From: Flavobacterium defluvii
Lineage (GTDB): Bacteria > Bacteroidota > Bacteroidia > Flavobacteriales > Flavobacteriaceae
NCBI RefSeq assembly: GCF_900129555.1
Contig: NZ_FQWC01000007.1
Location: 1-64,000 of the forward strand
DNA length: 64,000 nt
Direction: 5' to 3'
A program made the translations under genes and the position numbers. Each line of letters begins with the position of its first letter. Positions within the stretch are counted from its first letter, which is position 1. A model generated the notes under the pieces. The model ran no database searches and had not been told where the DNA came from. It saw nothing but the letters and a program-made list of their open reading frames with translations. This document shows, piece by piece, positions 8,458-17,205 of the stretch.

Positions 8458-9498
8458 TTGAAATTAAAAAAAATCATCACCATAACTGCTGTAGCCGTAA
8501 TTTCTGTTCTTTTGATTTACGGTTTTATTTTAATCAGCCGAATTTTTAGTGCCAATACAAAATTTGAAGAAAAAGAAGTTTACGTTCACGTGCCAACTGG
8601 AGCCAATTATAGTGATGTAAAAAAAATATTAGAACCATATATCAAAAATTTTGACAATTTTGAATTGGTTGCAAGCAAAAGAAGTTACCCCGAAAATGTA
8701 AAATCTGGTCGTTTTCTTCTTAAAAAAGACATGAACAATATTGATTTAGTTCGCGCTATGCGTTCGAATGTTCCAGTAAAATTAGCTTTTAACAATCAGG
8801 AACGTTTAGAAAATTTTGCAGGCAGAGTAGGTTCAGAAATTGAAGCAGACAGTACGTCACTATTAAAAGCTTTTAGAGATTCTACGTTTTTAGCACAAAA
8901 CGGATTCAATGAAGAAAATGTGTTTGCTATGTTTATTCCAAATACTTACGAAGTTTACTGGAATACATCTGCAGAAAAATTCCGTGATAAAATGATCAAA
9001 GAGTATCATAAATTCTGGACACCCGAAAGAATTGAGCAAGCCAAAAAACAAGGTTTAACTCCGGTTCAGGTTTCTATTTTGGCTTCTATCGTTCATAAAG
9101 AATCAGTTAAAAAAGATGAAAGACCTCGTATTGCAGGAGTTTATTTAAATCGTCTTCGTTTAGAAATGCCATTGCAGGCAGATCCAACAGTAATTTATGC
9201 TTTAAAATTAAGAGACAATAATTTTGATCAGGTTATAAAAAGGGTTTTTTATAATGATCTAATTATGAGATCTCCATACAATACTTATGTAAATGTTGGT
9301 CTGCCTCCGGGACCAATTGCTATGGCTGATATTACGGCACTAGAAGCAGTTTTGAACCCAGAGAAAAACGATTACATATATTTCTGCGCAAGTGTTGACC
9401 GTTTTGGTTACCATGAATTTGCTTCAAATTATGCAGAACACCAAAAAAATGCAAAAAGATATTCAGACTGGATTGCTAGTCAAGGCGTAACAAGATAG
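8458..9498 (+). CDS. mltG: Endolytic transglycosylase MltG (YceG-like)
   Basis: Membrane-anchored lytic transglycosylase that cuts nascent glycan strands and so ends peptidoglycan polymerisation. One membrane helix covers about residues 5-28. A LysM-like part (about 40-110, EVYVHVPTGANYSDVKKIL) precedes the YceG catalytic domain with MFIPNTYEVYW, the key SILASIVHKES containing the catalytic Glu, IAGVYLNRL and QADPTVIYAL, then YNTYVNVGLPPGPI. The start is TTG, since no ATG lies near and residue 1 begins directly before the basic-then-hydrophobic anchor; it follows the GNAT stop by 10 bases. Confidence 0.93.
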   Translation: MKLKKIITITAVAVISVLLIYGFILISRIFSANTKFEEKEVYVHVPTGANYSDVKKILEPYIKNFDNFELVASKRSYPENVKSGRFLLKKDMNNIDLVRAMRSNVPVKLAFNNQERLENFAGRVGSEIEADSTSLLKAFRDSTFLAQNGFNEENVFAMFIPNTYEVYWNTSAEKFRDKMIKEYHKFWTPERIEQAKKQGLTPVQVSILASIVHKESVKKDERPRIAGVYLNRLRLEMPLQADPTVIYALKLRDNNFDQVIKRVFYNDLIMRSPYNTYVNVGLPPGPIAMADITALEAVLNPEKNDYIYFCASVDRFGYHEFASNYAEHQKNAKRYSDWIASQGVTR

Positions 9499-9500
9499 TT

Positions 9501-10418
9501 TTGAATTTAAGAGAATACCTTTTTTTACCGGTTTTATTTCTACTAAGCTTTCAATCTTTTTCTCAGAATAAGATTGAAAGCTTTTTAACTCCTTCTGATA
9601 CTTTAAATAAAAAAAGACAAACTACAGTAATTGTAACTGAGACTGCTTTGGCATCAGCGACTTTATTGGGACTCAACCAGCTTTGGTATGCCGATTATCC
9701 CAGATCTAAATTTCATTTTATTAATGATAATAATGAGTGGCTTCAAATGGATAAAGTAGGTCACATGTATTCTTCGTATCATTTAGGAAGATTTGGTGCC
9801 GAAATGTTAAACTGGAGCGGTGCAGATCAAAAAACGCAATTGATTTATGGTGCTGGTTTAGGGTTTGCCTTTTTAACTGCTGTTGAAGTTTTAGACGGAT
9901 ATTCTTCTGAATGGGGAGCTTCTTCCGGAGATGTTATAGCAAACGCTACAGGAACTGCTTTATATGTTTCGCAGGAATTATTGTGGAACGAACAGAGAAT
10001 TATTCCCAAGTTTTCGTTTCACACTACACAATATGCCAAAATGCGTCCTAATTTATTAGGGAAATCATTAAATGAGCAAATTTTAAAAGATTACAACGGA
10101 CAAACCTATTGGCTTTCTGTCAATCTTCATTCTTTTGCAAAAGAAACCAAAATTCCAAAATGGCTGAATGTTGCTTTTGGATATGGAGCCGAAGGAATGA
10201 TATCTGGAAATGTTCATGATGAAATCCCAGTTTCTGTTCAAAATCCCGATCGATACCGTCAGTTTTTTCTTTCTTTTGATGTGAATTTAGCCAAAATTGA
10301 CACAAAATCGCATTTTTTGAAAACCGTTTTTTCTGTTTTTAACACGATAAAAATTCCGGCTCCAACTCTCGAATACTCCGCCAATAAAGGCTTTAAAGCA
10401 CATGCACTATATTTCTGA
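9501..10418 (+). CDS. DUF2279 family membrane-associated protein
   Basis: A 305-aa exported protein of unknown function. A signal peptide covers about residues 1-21 (SFQSFSQ). The central part contains MDKVGHMYSSYHLGR, the aromatic, His-rich signature of DUF2279 (YfiM-like), followed by two hydrophobic glycine-rich helices (IYGAGLGFAFLTAVEVLDG, then SSGDVIANATGTALYVS). The C-terminal half (about 200-305) has amphipathic strands such as WLNVAFGYGAEGMISG that could be part of an outer-membrane structure. The start codon is TTG, 2 bases after the mltG stop, so the two genes are almost surely co-transcribed. Confidence 0.75.
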   Translation: MNLREYLFLPVLFLLSFQSFSQNKIESFLTPSDTLNKKRQTTVIVTETALASATLLGLNQLWYADYPRSKFHFINDNNEWLQMDKVGHMYSSYHLGRFGAEMLNWSGADQKTQLIYGAGLGFAFLTAVEVLDGYSSEWGASSGDVIANATGTALYVSQELLWNEQRIIPKFSFHTTQYAKMRPNLLGKSLNEQILKDYNGQTYWLSVNLHSFAKETKIPKWLNVAFGYGAEGMISGNVHDEIPVSVQNPDRYRQFFLSFDVNLAKIDTKSHFLKTVFSVFNTIKIPAPTLEYSANKGFKAHALYF

Positions 10419-10460
10419 TTTTGGCTAAAGTGCTGATAATTAGATTTTTTTGTTTTTCAT

Positions 10461-10468
10461 TACCTTTG
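10461..10468 (+). promoter_or_regulatory. Candidate -7 element for the lysozyme-like gene
   Basis: TACCTTTG matches TAnnTTTG, 50 bases before the ATG at 10518, in a 99-bp gap. No -33 TTG at the standard spacing. Confidence 0.4.
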
Positions 10469-10517
10469 CCCCGTAGAAATTTCAAAAAGGTGACAGCGAT
10501 TTGAAGAAAAACAATTT

Positions 10518-11162
10518 ATGATAAAGAAGTGGTATTTTTATGCGAGTTTAATCGTAATTATTACATTTTTAAGTTTGGGTTTTAAACCCTTTAGTGTCGA
10601 AACCAAACCGTGGTTTCTAACAGAAAAAACAGATGGATCAGAATACATTTATCCATCTTTAGAAAAGGATGATTATCCTAAAGTAAATCTAAACGTCCCA
10701 TACACTGGAAATCATCTTATCGGTTTTAAAGAAGCAGTTGCTTTTAAAGAATCTCAGGGAAAATACCGAATGGTAAATTCGCTGGGTTACATGGGAAAAT
10801 ATCAATTTGGTTCAAAAGCCTTAAGAGCTATCGGAGTCAGAGATGACAAAGACTTTCTAAAAGATCCTGCATTGCAGGAAAAAGCTTTTGTTGCATTATT
10901 ATCCAAAAATAAATGGATTTTACGCAATGAAATCAGAAAATATGAAGGTAAAGTTATTAATGGTGTTGAAATTACAGAATCTGGTATTTTAGCAGCTGCC
11001 CATCTTGGAGGTGCAGGATCAGTAAAAAACTTTTTTAGAAACGGAGGAAACAGGCATTTTAGAGATGCTTTCGGAACTTCATTAAGAAGTTACATGCGAG
11101 ATTTTGCCGGCTATGACCTTTCGTTTATTGAAGCAGATAAAAATGCTGCAATAAATGATTAA
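10518..11162 (+). CDS. Exported lysozyme/transglycosylase-like protein
   Basis: A 214-aa protein with an N-terminal signal or anchor (residues 4-22). The segment from about residue 68 (GFKEAVAFKESQGKYRMVN) has a helix with a glutamate followed by S-x-G-x-Y, as in the catalytic start of SLT/lysozyme folds, then GYMGKYQFGSKALRAIG, which resembles the G-x-x-Q-F motif of these enzymes, and a late helix ESGILAAAHLGGAGSV. Inference: peptidoglycan hydrolase or binding protein with E75 or a nearby acid as catalytic residue. It could be mistaken for a phage endolysin, but there are no phage genes near and the neighbours also act on the cell wall. Confidence 0.65.
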   Translation: MIKKWYFYASLIVIITFLSLGFKPFSVETKPWFLTEKTDGSEYIYPSLEKDDYPKVNLNVPYTGNHLIGFKEAVAFKESQGKYRMVNSLGYMGKYQFGSKALRAIGVRDDKDFLKDPALQEKAFVALLSKNKWILRNEIRKYEGKVINGVEITESGILAAAHLGGAGSVKNFFRNGGNRHFRDAFGTSLRSYMRDFAGYDLSFIEADKNAAIND

Positions 11163-11170
11163 CAATTAAA

Positions 11171-11204
11171 AAAAATCCCGATTTATAAATCGGGATTTTT
11201 TTTA
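11171..11204. terminator. Bidirectional terminator, perfect palindrome
   Basis: AAAAATCCCGATTTA pairs base for base with TAAATCGGGATTTTT (11171-11200). It lies between convergent genes and is followed by T-tract on the right and A-tract on the left. The TCCCGA/TCGGGA core recurs in the window (15337-15354, 16171-16192). Confidence 0.85.
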
Positions 11205-11214
11205 TCTCTATAAC

Positions 11215-13347
11215 TTAGTCAATCAATATTTCTAAAATTTGAATAGCAGCTTCGCTAATTTTAGTACCTGGTCCAAAAATCGCTGCAGCCCCGGCATCAA
11301 ATAAAAATTGATAGTCCTGTGCCGGAATTACTCCGCCCACAATTACCATAATATCTTCACGATCATGCTTTTTAAGTTCTTCAATAACCTGCGGAACCAA
11401 AGTTTTGTGTCCAGCCGCAAGCGATGAAACACCTAAAATGTGCACATCATTTTCTACAGCCTGTTTTGCTGCTTCAGCCGGAGTTTGGAATAAAGGACCA
11501 ATATCAACATCAAAACCAACATCGGCATAACCGGTTGCAACTACTTTTGCACCTCGATCGTGCCCGTCTTGCCCCATTTTGGCAATCATAATTCTTGGGC
11601 GTCTTCCTTCTTGTTTTGCAAAAGCATCCGCTAATTGTTTTGCTTTTTCAAAATTTTCGTCGTTTTTTATTGCTGCACTATACACACCGCTAAAGGATTT
11701 AATTTGTGCTTTAAACCTGCCGAAAATAGTTTCTAAAGCATCACTTATTTCGCCTAATGTAGCTCTGTTTCTGGCAGCTTCTACGGCAATTTCCAATAAG
11801 TTTCCTTCTCCGGTTTTGGCACAATGAATTAATTTTTCCAGTGATTGTTTTACTTTTTCAGAATCTCTTTTTGCTTTAATATCATTAAGTCGTTCAATTT
11901 GCTGTTTACGAACCATTTGGTTGTCAACATCTAAAATATGAAGCGGGTCTTCCTTTTCTAATCTATATTTGTTTACACCAACAATAATATCCTGCCCGCT
12001 GTCAATTCTGGCTTGTTTTCTGGCAGCAGCTTCTTCAATTCTAAGTTTAGGAATTCCGGCTTCTATAGCTTTCGTCATTCCGCCCAGTTCTTCAACTTCT
12101 TGAATTAATTTCCAGGTATTTTCTAAAATCTCATTTGTCAAAGATTCAACGTAATAGCTTCCGCCCCATGGATCAACAGTTTTAGTTATTTTAGTTTCTT
12201 CCTGAAGATAAATTTGTGTGTTTCGGGCAATTCTTGCTGAAAAATCAGTTGGTAAAGCAATAGCCTCATCAAGAGCATTAGTGTGCAAAGATTGTGTTCC
12301 TCCAAAAGCTGCAGCAGTAGCTTCTATACAAGTTCTGGCCACATTATTAAACGGATCTTGTTCTGTTAAACTCCATCCGCTGGTTTGACAGTGCGTTCTT
12401 AATGCTAATGATTTATCGCTTTTCGGGTTAAATTGCTGTATTAGTTTTGCCCAAATCATACGGCCTGCTCTCATTTTTGCAATTTCCATAAAATGGTTCA
12501 TGCCAATTGCCCAAAAGAAAGATAAACGCGGAGCAAATTCATCAATTGTCATTCCGGTTGATAATCCGGTTCTAATATATTCTAAACCATCTGCAAGCGT
12601 ATATGCCAGTTCAATATCTGCTGTTGCTCCGGCTTCCTGCATATGATATCCCGAAATAGAAATCGAATTGAATTTCGGCATTTTTTTGCTCGTAAATTCA
12701 AAAATATCAGCGATAATTTTCATCGAAGGTGCAGGTGGATAAATATAAGTATTTCGCACCATGAATTCCTTTAAAATGTCATTTTGAATTGTTCCCGAAA
12801 GTTTACTAAGTTCAACACCTTGTTCTTCGGCGGCCACAATATAAAAAGCCATAATAGGTAAAACAGCGCCGTTCATGGTCATTGAAACTGACATTTCATC
12901 AAGTGGAATCTGATCGAATAATACTTTCATATCTTCGACAGAATCGATAGCAACGCCTGCTTTTCCAACATCTCCAACTACACGTTCATGATCTGAATCG
13001 TAACCACGGTGTGTTGGTAAATCAAATGCAATCGAAAGTCCTTTTTGACCTGCCGCAAGATTTCTTCTGTAAAAAGCATTACTTTCTTCGGCAGTCGAAA
13101 ATCCGGCATACTGGCGAATCGTCCACGGACGTCGAACATACATTGTAGCATATGGGCCACGCAAATTAGGCGTAAAGCCAGCTCCAAAATCCAAAAACTC
13201 TAAATCTTCAATATCCTTTTCAGAATATTGTTTTTTGAGTTCGATTCCTTCGGCGGTTGCAAAATTATCTGTCGAATTGTCTAACTTTTGACTTTCGACT
13301 TTCGACTTTTGACTTTGAAGATTAATATGTTTAAGGTCTTTTCTCAT
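11215..13347 (-). CDS. mutB: Methylmalonyl-CoA mutase, large (catalytic) subunit
   Basis: Adenosylcobalamin-dependent isomerisation of methylmalonyl-CoA and succinyl-CoA. The TIM-barrel part (about 35-540) carries [30 protein letters not shown] and [11 protein letters not shown]. The C-terminal cobalamin domain (about 575-710) has the DxHxxG motif in [13 protein letters not shown], then SSLAAGHKT and the VGGVIP loop. Length 710 aa is typical. Residues 10-23 are rich in Q, S and K and are encoded by an AAAGTC repeat (13281-13319) otherwise found between genes. A 68-aa membrane gene separates it from mutA; the partner GTPase MeaB is 44 kb away. Confidence 0.96.
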   Translation of the reverse strand: MRKDLKHINLQSQKSKVESQKLDNSTDNFATAEGIELKKQYSEKDIEDLEFLDFGAGFTPNLRGPYATMYVRRPWTIRQYAGFSTAEESNAFYRRNLAAGQKGLSIAFDLPTHRGYDSDHERVVGDVGKAGVAIDSVEDMKVLFDQIPLDEMSVSMTMNGAVLPIMAFYIVAAEEQGVELSKLSGTIQNDILKEFMVRNTYIYPPAPSMKIIADIFEFTSKKMPKFNSISISGYHMQEAGATADIELAYTLADGLEYIRTGLSTGMTIDEFAPRLSFFWAIGMNHFMEIAKMRAGRMIWAKLIQQFNPKSDKSLALRTHCQTSGWSLTEQDPFNNVARTCIEATAAAFGGTQSLHTNALDEAIALPTDFSARIARNTQIYLQEETKITKTVDPWGGSYYVESLTNEILENTWKLIQEVEELGGMTKAIEAGIPKLRIEEAAARKQARIDSGQDIIVGVNKYRLEKEDPLHILDVDNQMVRKQQIERLNDIKAKRDSEKVKQSLEKLIHCAKTGEGNLLEIAVEAARNRATLGEISDALETIFGRFKAQIKSFSGVYSAAIKNDENFEKAKQLADAFAKQEGRRPRIMIAKMGQDGHDRGAKVVATGYADVGFDVDIGPLFQTPAEAAKQAVENDVHILGVSSLAAGHKTLVPQVIEELKKHDREDIMVIVGGVIPAQDYQFLFDAGAAAIFGPGTKISEAAIQILEILID
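13281..13319 (-). repeat. AAAGTC-type repeat inside mutB
   Basis: On the minus strand the unit AAAGTC recurs at 7-8 base steps (AAAGTC, AAAGTCG, AAAGTCG, AAAGTCA, AAAGTTAGAC). The same kind of sequence occurs between genes at 27456-27496. Here it is in frame and codes for residues 10-23 of MutB. Confidence 0.7.
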
Positions 13348-13361
13348 TTTATGTTGAATGA

Positions 13362-13568
13362 CTAACGAAGATTTTTAAGTGAATTAATCATACTATGCAT
13401 TATTATATAGTATGGTAAATAATAAAACAATATTCCTAGCACCATGGCTGTAATTCCAATAAAAATCTTTTTATAGTTTTTATATGTAACTCCGATTGTC
13501 AAAAAAAATAGACAAGTAACGATCATAATTAATGATAATATCCAAAAAGCAATAAAATAAAATCCCAT
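13362..13568 (-). CDS. Small two-helix membrane protein between mutA and mutB
   Basis: A 68-aa hydrophobic protein I do not recognise. Two membrane helices are clear: about residues 3-26 ([20 protein letters not shown]) and 36-56 ([20 protein letters not shown]), joined by a short basic loop YKNYKK that should face the cytoplasm. Its ATG starts 1 base after the mutA stop, and mutB begins 14 bases after its own stop, so it belongs to the mutA-mutB transcript. No link to mutase chemistry can be read from the sequence. Confidence 0.6.
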   Translation of the reverse strand: MGFYFIAFWILSLIMIVTCLFFLTIGVTYKNYKKIFIGITAMVLGILFYYLPYYIIMHSMINSLKNLR

Positions 13569-13569
13569 T

Positions 13570-14931
13570 TTATTCTTGTTCCAGCCTTTCCTGTTCCAAC
13601 TTTTCGGCTAATCTTTTTTCTATAATTGGCGTAATTAATGTTTTTCTTGGTTTGATTTTTACAAAAGGAAACAATTCCAGATCATGTTTCATTCTGTCCT
13701 CTTTGTTTGGATATTTATTCGTTCCTAATAAAACTTCTTTTTTAGAATCGAATAACTCCTGTTCTTTGTTGGCACTTTCCTGAATTTTCTTTTTGATGGT
13801 TCCGTCGTTTAAAAGTTTTAAGAAACCTCCGTTTGCTTCGATATCTTTAAATAAAGCCAAACTTTTTTCTGCCAATTGCATGGTTAAGCTTTCAATGTAA
13901 TAACTTCCATCTGCCGGATTATCGACTTTATCAAAATAACTTTCGTGTTTTAAAACTAAAAGCTGATTTCGTGCAATTCGATCGCCAAATTCATTGTCTT
14001 TGTGATATAACGAATCGTAAGGTAAATTAGCAACAGCATCGGCGCCGCCTAAAATAGCCGACATGCATTCGGTTGTTGTACGCAGCATATTGACATTATA
14101 ATCGTAAATAGTTTTATTACGTTTTGTTGGTGTAACCAGAAAATGACAATCCAATTCTGGATTATATTCGGCAGCAATTAATTTGAAAAGTATTCGTAAA
14201 GCACGAAGTTTGGCGATTTCAAAAAAGTAATTGGTTCCAACAGATATTTCAAAAACTATTGGTTTTGATAAAGCCGGAAAACGATTCAGATATTCATTAG
14301 TATGTGCTAAACTGTAAGCAATCTGCTGTGTGATATTTGCTCCTGCATTTTGATATAAACCTAAATCTACACTAAGAAAAGGAAGATTGGTTTGAGTTGA
14401 AATTTTTTCAAGCGTTTCAAAATTATTTTTGTCTGATGTTAGAAACCAGTTTCCATCGCGGGCTAATTGTCCAATTGGGTCTAAATTACAGTAGAAAGCT
14501 GCCTTTTTCTGAACTGAAATAGTGTCCAGTTTTTTTACGAAATCGATTGAGAGAAAACTTAAATGAAAATAAACAGTTCTCCCTTCTAAAGGAAGATTTT
14601 CTAATAATTTTTGAACATCGGTATTTTCGTTTTGAATTGTAAAACGTAAACTTTCAGCACCTCTTTCAATAGTATTTAGGGCTCTGTTAATAGATTTTTC
14701 GACATCGTGTACAAATATATTTTGGCAGATTTTAAATTCTGAAGCATTAGTTTGTACAGAAGCAGATTTAGTAAATTCGTCGCTGTGATAAAAAGGTTTT
14801 ACCTGAATATCTTCGGGAGAATTCCAGATAACAGTTTGGTTGTAATCGGCTCCATCCAATTCAAACTGAATTTTTTGTTTCCATTGTTTGGATGAAATCG
14901 GATTAAAATCTTCGAATAGGTTAGTGGCCAT
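13570..14931 (-). CDS. mutA: Methylmalonyl-CoA mutase, small subunit
   Basis: Non-catalytic barrel partner of MutB. The 453-aa protein has the family's N-terminal F-x-P-I-S-S-K-Q-W region, the barrel helices with FFEIAKLRALRILF, the RNQLLVLKHESYFDKV segment and the ADGSYYIESLT motif that aligns with [11 protein letters not shown] of MutB. The C-terminal cobalamin domain is missing, and the protein is shorter than proteobacterial or actinobacterial MutA (about 600-640 aa); this short form is usual for Bacteroidota as I recall. Directly followed by the small membrane gene and mutB. Confidence 0.9.
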   Translation of the reverse strand: MATNLFEDFNPISSKQWKQKIQFELDGADYNQTVIWNSPEDIQVKPFYHSDEFTKSASVQTNASEFKICQNIFVHDVEKSINRALNTIERGAESLRFTIQNENTDVQKLLENLPLEGRTVYFHLSFLSIDFVKKLDTISVQKKAAFYCNLDPIGQLARDGNWFLTSDKNNFETLEKISTQTNLPFLSVDLGLYQNAGANITQQIAYSLAHTNEYLNRFPALSKPIVFEISVGTNYFFEIAKLRALRILFKLIAAEYNPELDCHFLVTPTKRNKTIYDYNVNMLRTTTECMSAILGGADAVANLPYDSLYHKDNEFGDRIARNQLLVLKHESYFDKVDNPADGSYYIESLTMQLAEKSLALFKDIEANGGFLKLLNDGTIKKKIQESANKEQELFDSKKEVLLGTNKYPNKEDRMKHDLELFPFVKIKPRKTLITPIIEKRLAEKLEQERLEQE

Positions 14932-14948
14932 TTGGTGTTTTTTCTGAA

Positions 14949-15281
14949 TTATTCTTTTTCCTGAATAGTGTCTCCTTCAAAATGAATGATATAAATATCT
15001 TCGCTGTCTTTTTTCATAAAGTACTTTTCGCGAGCGTATTTTTCTATTTGTTCAGGATTTTTAAGTTGTTTGATCTGTTCCTGATCTTTTTTTATTTCTT
15101 CCTGATAATATTTTTTATTGTCTTTTAACTCATTGATTTGTCCGTCTAAAAAGCGATGATCAAAATAAGAGTAATTGTCTAGAAAGAGCATCCATATTAC
15201 AAAAAACAACAATACCCAGACGTATTTATTACCCAGGAATTTAAACCATTTTTTGTCTTTATACGGATTTTTGAATTTCAT
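14949..15281 (-). CDS. Septum formation initiator, FtsB/DivIC family
   Basis: A 110-aa bitopic division protein. A short basic cytoplasmic tail (residues 1-17, KFKNPYKDKKWFKFLG), one membrane helix (about 20-38, YVWVLLFFVIWMLFLD) and a periplasmic coiled coil (about 50-80, INELKDNKKYYQEEIKKDQE) are followed by the family signature PEQIEKYAREKYFMKK. In known systems the protein bridges FtsL and FtsQ/DivIB at the septum. It lies upstream of mutA with a 17-base gap and downstream of udk. Confidence 0.88.
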   Translation of the reverse strand: MKFKNPYKDKKWFKFLGNKYVWVLLFFVIWMLFLDNYSYFDHRFLDGQINELKDNKKYYQEEIKKDQEQIKQLKNPEQIEKYAREKYFMKKDSEDIYIIHFEGDTIQEKE

Positions 15282-15332
15282 ACAACAGATTATTTCTTTT
15301 GAATATGATTGAGTTTTTAGACACTACAGAAA

Positions 15333-15358
15333 GCAATCCCGATAATTATCGGGAGCTT
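15333..15358. repeat. Short palindrome of the TCCCGA...TCGGGA family
   Basis: TCCCGATAATTATCGGGA (15337-15354) is a perfect 18-base palindrome between udk and the DivIC-like gene. A related copy, TTCCGATAACTATCGGAA, lies at 47360-47377. It has no T-tract, so it is not an evident terminator. Confidence 0.6.
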
Positions 15359-15388
15359 AAATATTATGGTTTAAATTTACGATAAAAA

Positions 15389-15997
15389 TTATAAAATTCT
15401 CTGATTAATTACGGCCCGAACTACATCAATTGCAACGGTATTGTATTTGTCGTTTGGAATAATAATATCGGCAAATGCTTTTGTTGGTTCGATAAATTGC
15501 TCATGCATAGGTTTTAAAGTAGTTTGGTAACGGTTTAAAACTTCGTCGATATCCCGTCCGCGTTCAGAAATATCTCTTTTTAAACGACGAATTAATCTTT
15601 CGTCAGAATCAGCGTGAACATATACTTTAATGTCAAAAAGTTCTCTTAATTCAGGATTTGTTAAAATTAAGATTCCTTCAACAATCATTACTTTTCTCGG
15701 ATGTGTCGAAATCGTATCATCGGTTCTGTTATGCTGAATAAATGAATAAACTGGCTGATCGATAGTTTCACCGGCTTTTAAAGCTTTAAGGTGTTTTACT
15801 AATAATTCAAAATCAATAGCACGAGGATGATCAAAATTGATTAATGCTCTCTCGTCAAAAGACAAGTTATGGTTTTCTTTATAATACGAATCCTGAGAAA
15901 TTACGCCAACCTCGGTATCTGGCAATTCGTTCATAATTTGATGTACAACCGTTGTTTTTCCGCTTCCAGTTCCTCCTGCAATTCCAATAATGAGCAT
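15389..15997 (-). CDS. udk: Uridine kinase
   Basis: Phosphorylates uridine and cytidine for pyrimidine salvage. The P-loop GIAGGTGSGKTT lies at residues 5-16, followed by the conserved SQDSYYK (about 35-41) and NFDHPRAIDFELL (about 54-66), the Walker B-like KVMIVEGILIL and the lid region RLIRRLKRDISERGRD. Length 202 aa is normal. It heads the minus-strand run leading to the DivIC-like protein and mutA. Confidence 0.95.
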   Translation of the reverse strand: MLIIGIAGGTGSGKTTVVHQIMNELPDTEVGVISQDSYYKENHNLSFDERALINFDHPRAIDFELLVKHLKALKAGETIDQPVYSFIQHNRTDDTISTHPRKVMIVEGILILTNPELRELFDIKVYVHADSDERLIRRLKRDISERGRDIDEVLNRYQTTLKPMHEQFIEPTKAFADIIIPNDKYNTVAIDVVRAVINQRIL

Positions 15998-16161
15998 AAA
16001 ATTTTTGTTTGATATTTGTTTGGCAAAAATAATAATTTAACTGAATCGCTAAACATGTAATGTAATTTAACCATATAACTAATATAAGTAAATTTAAGCT
16101 GTAGAATGTTTAAACAAAGTGTTACTTAACTGAAATTATATTATTTGTATAGTGAAAAACA

Positions 16162-16195
16162 TAAAAAAAATCCCGAAAGTAAACCTTCGGGATTT
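16162..16195 (-). terminator. Terminator downstream of the SDR gene
   Basis: Stem AAATCCCGAA (16168-16177) with TTCGGGATTT (16186-16195), an 8-base loop, and a run of A on the left, i.e. a U-run in the minus-strand RNA. It follows the SDR stop at 16250. Confidence 0.8.
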
Positions 16196-16249
16196 GGTGC
16201 AATCAGTATAGTTTAAAAAAAATATTCTGAATTTAGTAAGCACTTGTAA

Positions 16250-17131
16250 TTATTTATTCTTTTTTGCTTTAATCATCATTTCAAGCTGATCCCAAAGTTC
16301 CTCAGGAATTGCTTCTAATAAATTGAATTGTCCGGCACCTTTTAACCATTCGCCGCCGTCAATTGTAATAACATCACCATTCACATAAGCAGAGAAATCT
16401 GAAACTAAATAAGCCGCTAAATTTGCCAGTTCCTGATGGTCTCCAACACGTTTCAAAGGCACTTTTTTAGCCATATCAAACTTTTCAGAAAGATCTCCAG
16501 GTAGTAATCTGTCCCAAGCACCTTTTGTCGGAAATGGTCCCGGCGCAATGGCATTAGAACGGATTCCGTATTTTGCCCATTCTACCGCAAGACTTCTTGT
16601 CATGGCTAAAACTCCTGCTTTTGCAGTTGCACTTGGCACAACATAAGCAGAACCTGTCCATGCGTAAGTTGTTACAATATTTAAAATCGTTGCCGATGTT
16701 TGTTTTGTGTCAATCCAGTGTTTTCCAAAAGCCAGCGTACAGTTTTTAGAACCTTTAAGGACGATATCTATAACAGTATCAAATGCATTTGCAGATAAAC
16801 GTTCAGTTGGAGAAATAAAATTTCCGGCAGCATTGTTTAAAAGAACATCTACTTTTCCGAAAACTTTTAAAGTTTCCTGAAGCATATTTTCTACTTCTTC
16901 GTAATGACGAACATCACATTGAAGCGGTAGACATTTTCCGCCAGTTTGACTTTCAAGTTCTGCTGCAGTAGTTTTTAGCTTTTCTAAATCCCTTGAAGTT
17001 ATCGCTACCTGAGCTCCTAATTCTAAGAAATATTTTGTCATAGCTTTTCCCAAACCGCTTCCGCCGCCTGTAACTACAATGACTTTGCCTTTTAAAGCAT
17101 CATCACGTAACATTTTATCTGTATAGCTCAT
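16250..17131 (-). CDS. SDR oxidoreductase, 2,4-dienoyl-CoA reductase type
   Basis: A 293-aa NADP-type short-chain dehydrogenase. The cofactor loop is GGGSGLG (about 21-27) and the NNAAGNF motif follows. The usual YxxxK active site is replaced by SATAK, but this is exactly the pattern of mammalian 2,4-dienoyl-CoA reductase (DECR1 Y199, S210, K214): here a Tyr in TTYAWTG lies 11 residues before that Ser. PGPFPTKGAW also matches the DECR family. Likely role: saturating dienoyl-CoA intermediates in beta-oxidation of unsaturated fatty acids. It stands alone with its own terminator. Confidence 0.82.
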   Translation of the reverse strand: MSYTDKMLRDDALKGKVIVVTGGGSGLGKAMTKYFLELGAQVAITSRDLEKLKTTAAELESQTGGKCLPLQCDVRHYEEVENMLQETLKVFGKVDVLLNNAAGNFISPTERLSANAFDTVIDIVLKGSKNCTLAFGKHWIDTKQTSATILNIVTTYAWTGSAYVVPSATAKAGVLAMTRSLAVEWAKYGIRSNAIAPGPFPTKGAWDRLLPGDLSEKFDMAKKVPLKRVGDHQELANLAAYLVSDFSAYVNGDVITIDGGEWLKGAGQFNLLEAIPEELWDQLEMMIKAKKNK

Positions 17132-17205
17132 ATTTTTCTTTTTTTACAATATTAATTAAAAAAATAGGATGCGTGCATAATATTGTTATAAATTTTTGGT
17201 AAAAT

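Noticed and set aside
10518..11162. Prophage lysozyme
   Set aside because: Lysozyme-like fold, but it has an export anchor, ordinary base use and cell-wall neighbours; no phage genes nearby.
11215..13347. Frameshift or assembly error at the N-terminus of mutB
   Set aside because: The frame is continuous and the conserved start and mutase core are on both sides of the odd segment; a repeat insertion explains it.
16250..17131. Inactive SDR because YxxxK is missing
   Set aside because: The Tyr 11 residues upstream and the S-x-x-x-K pattern are those of active 2,4-dienoyl-CoA reductases.
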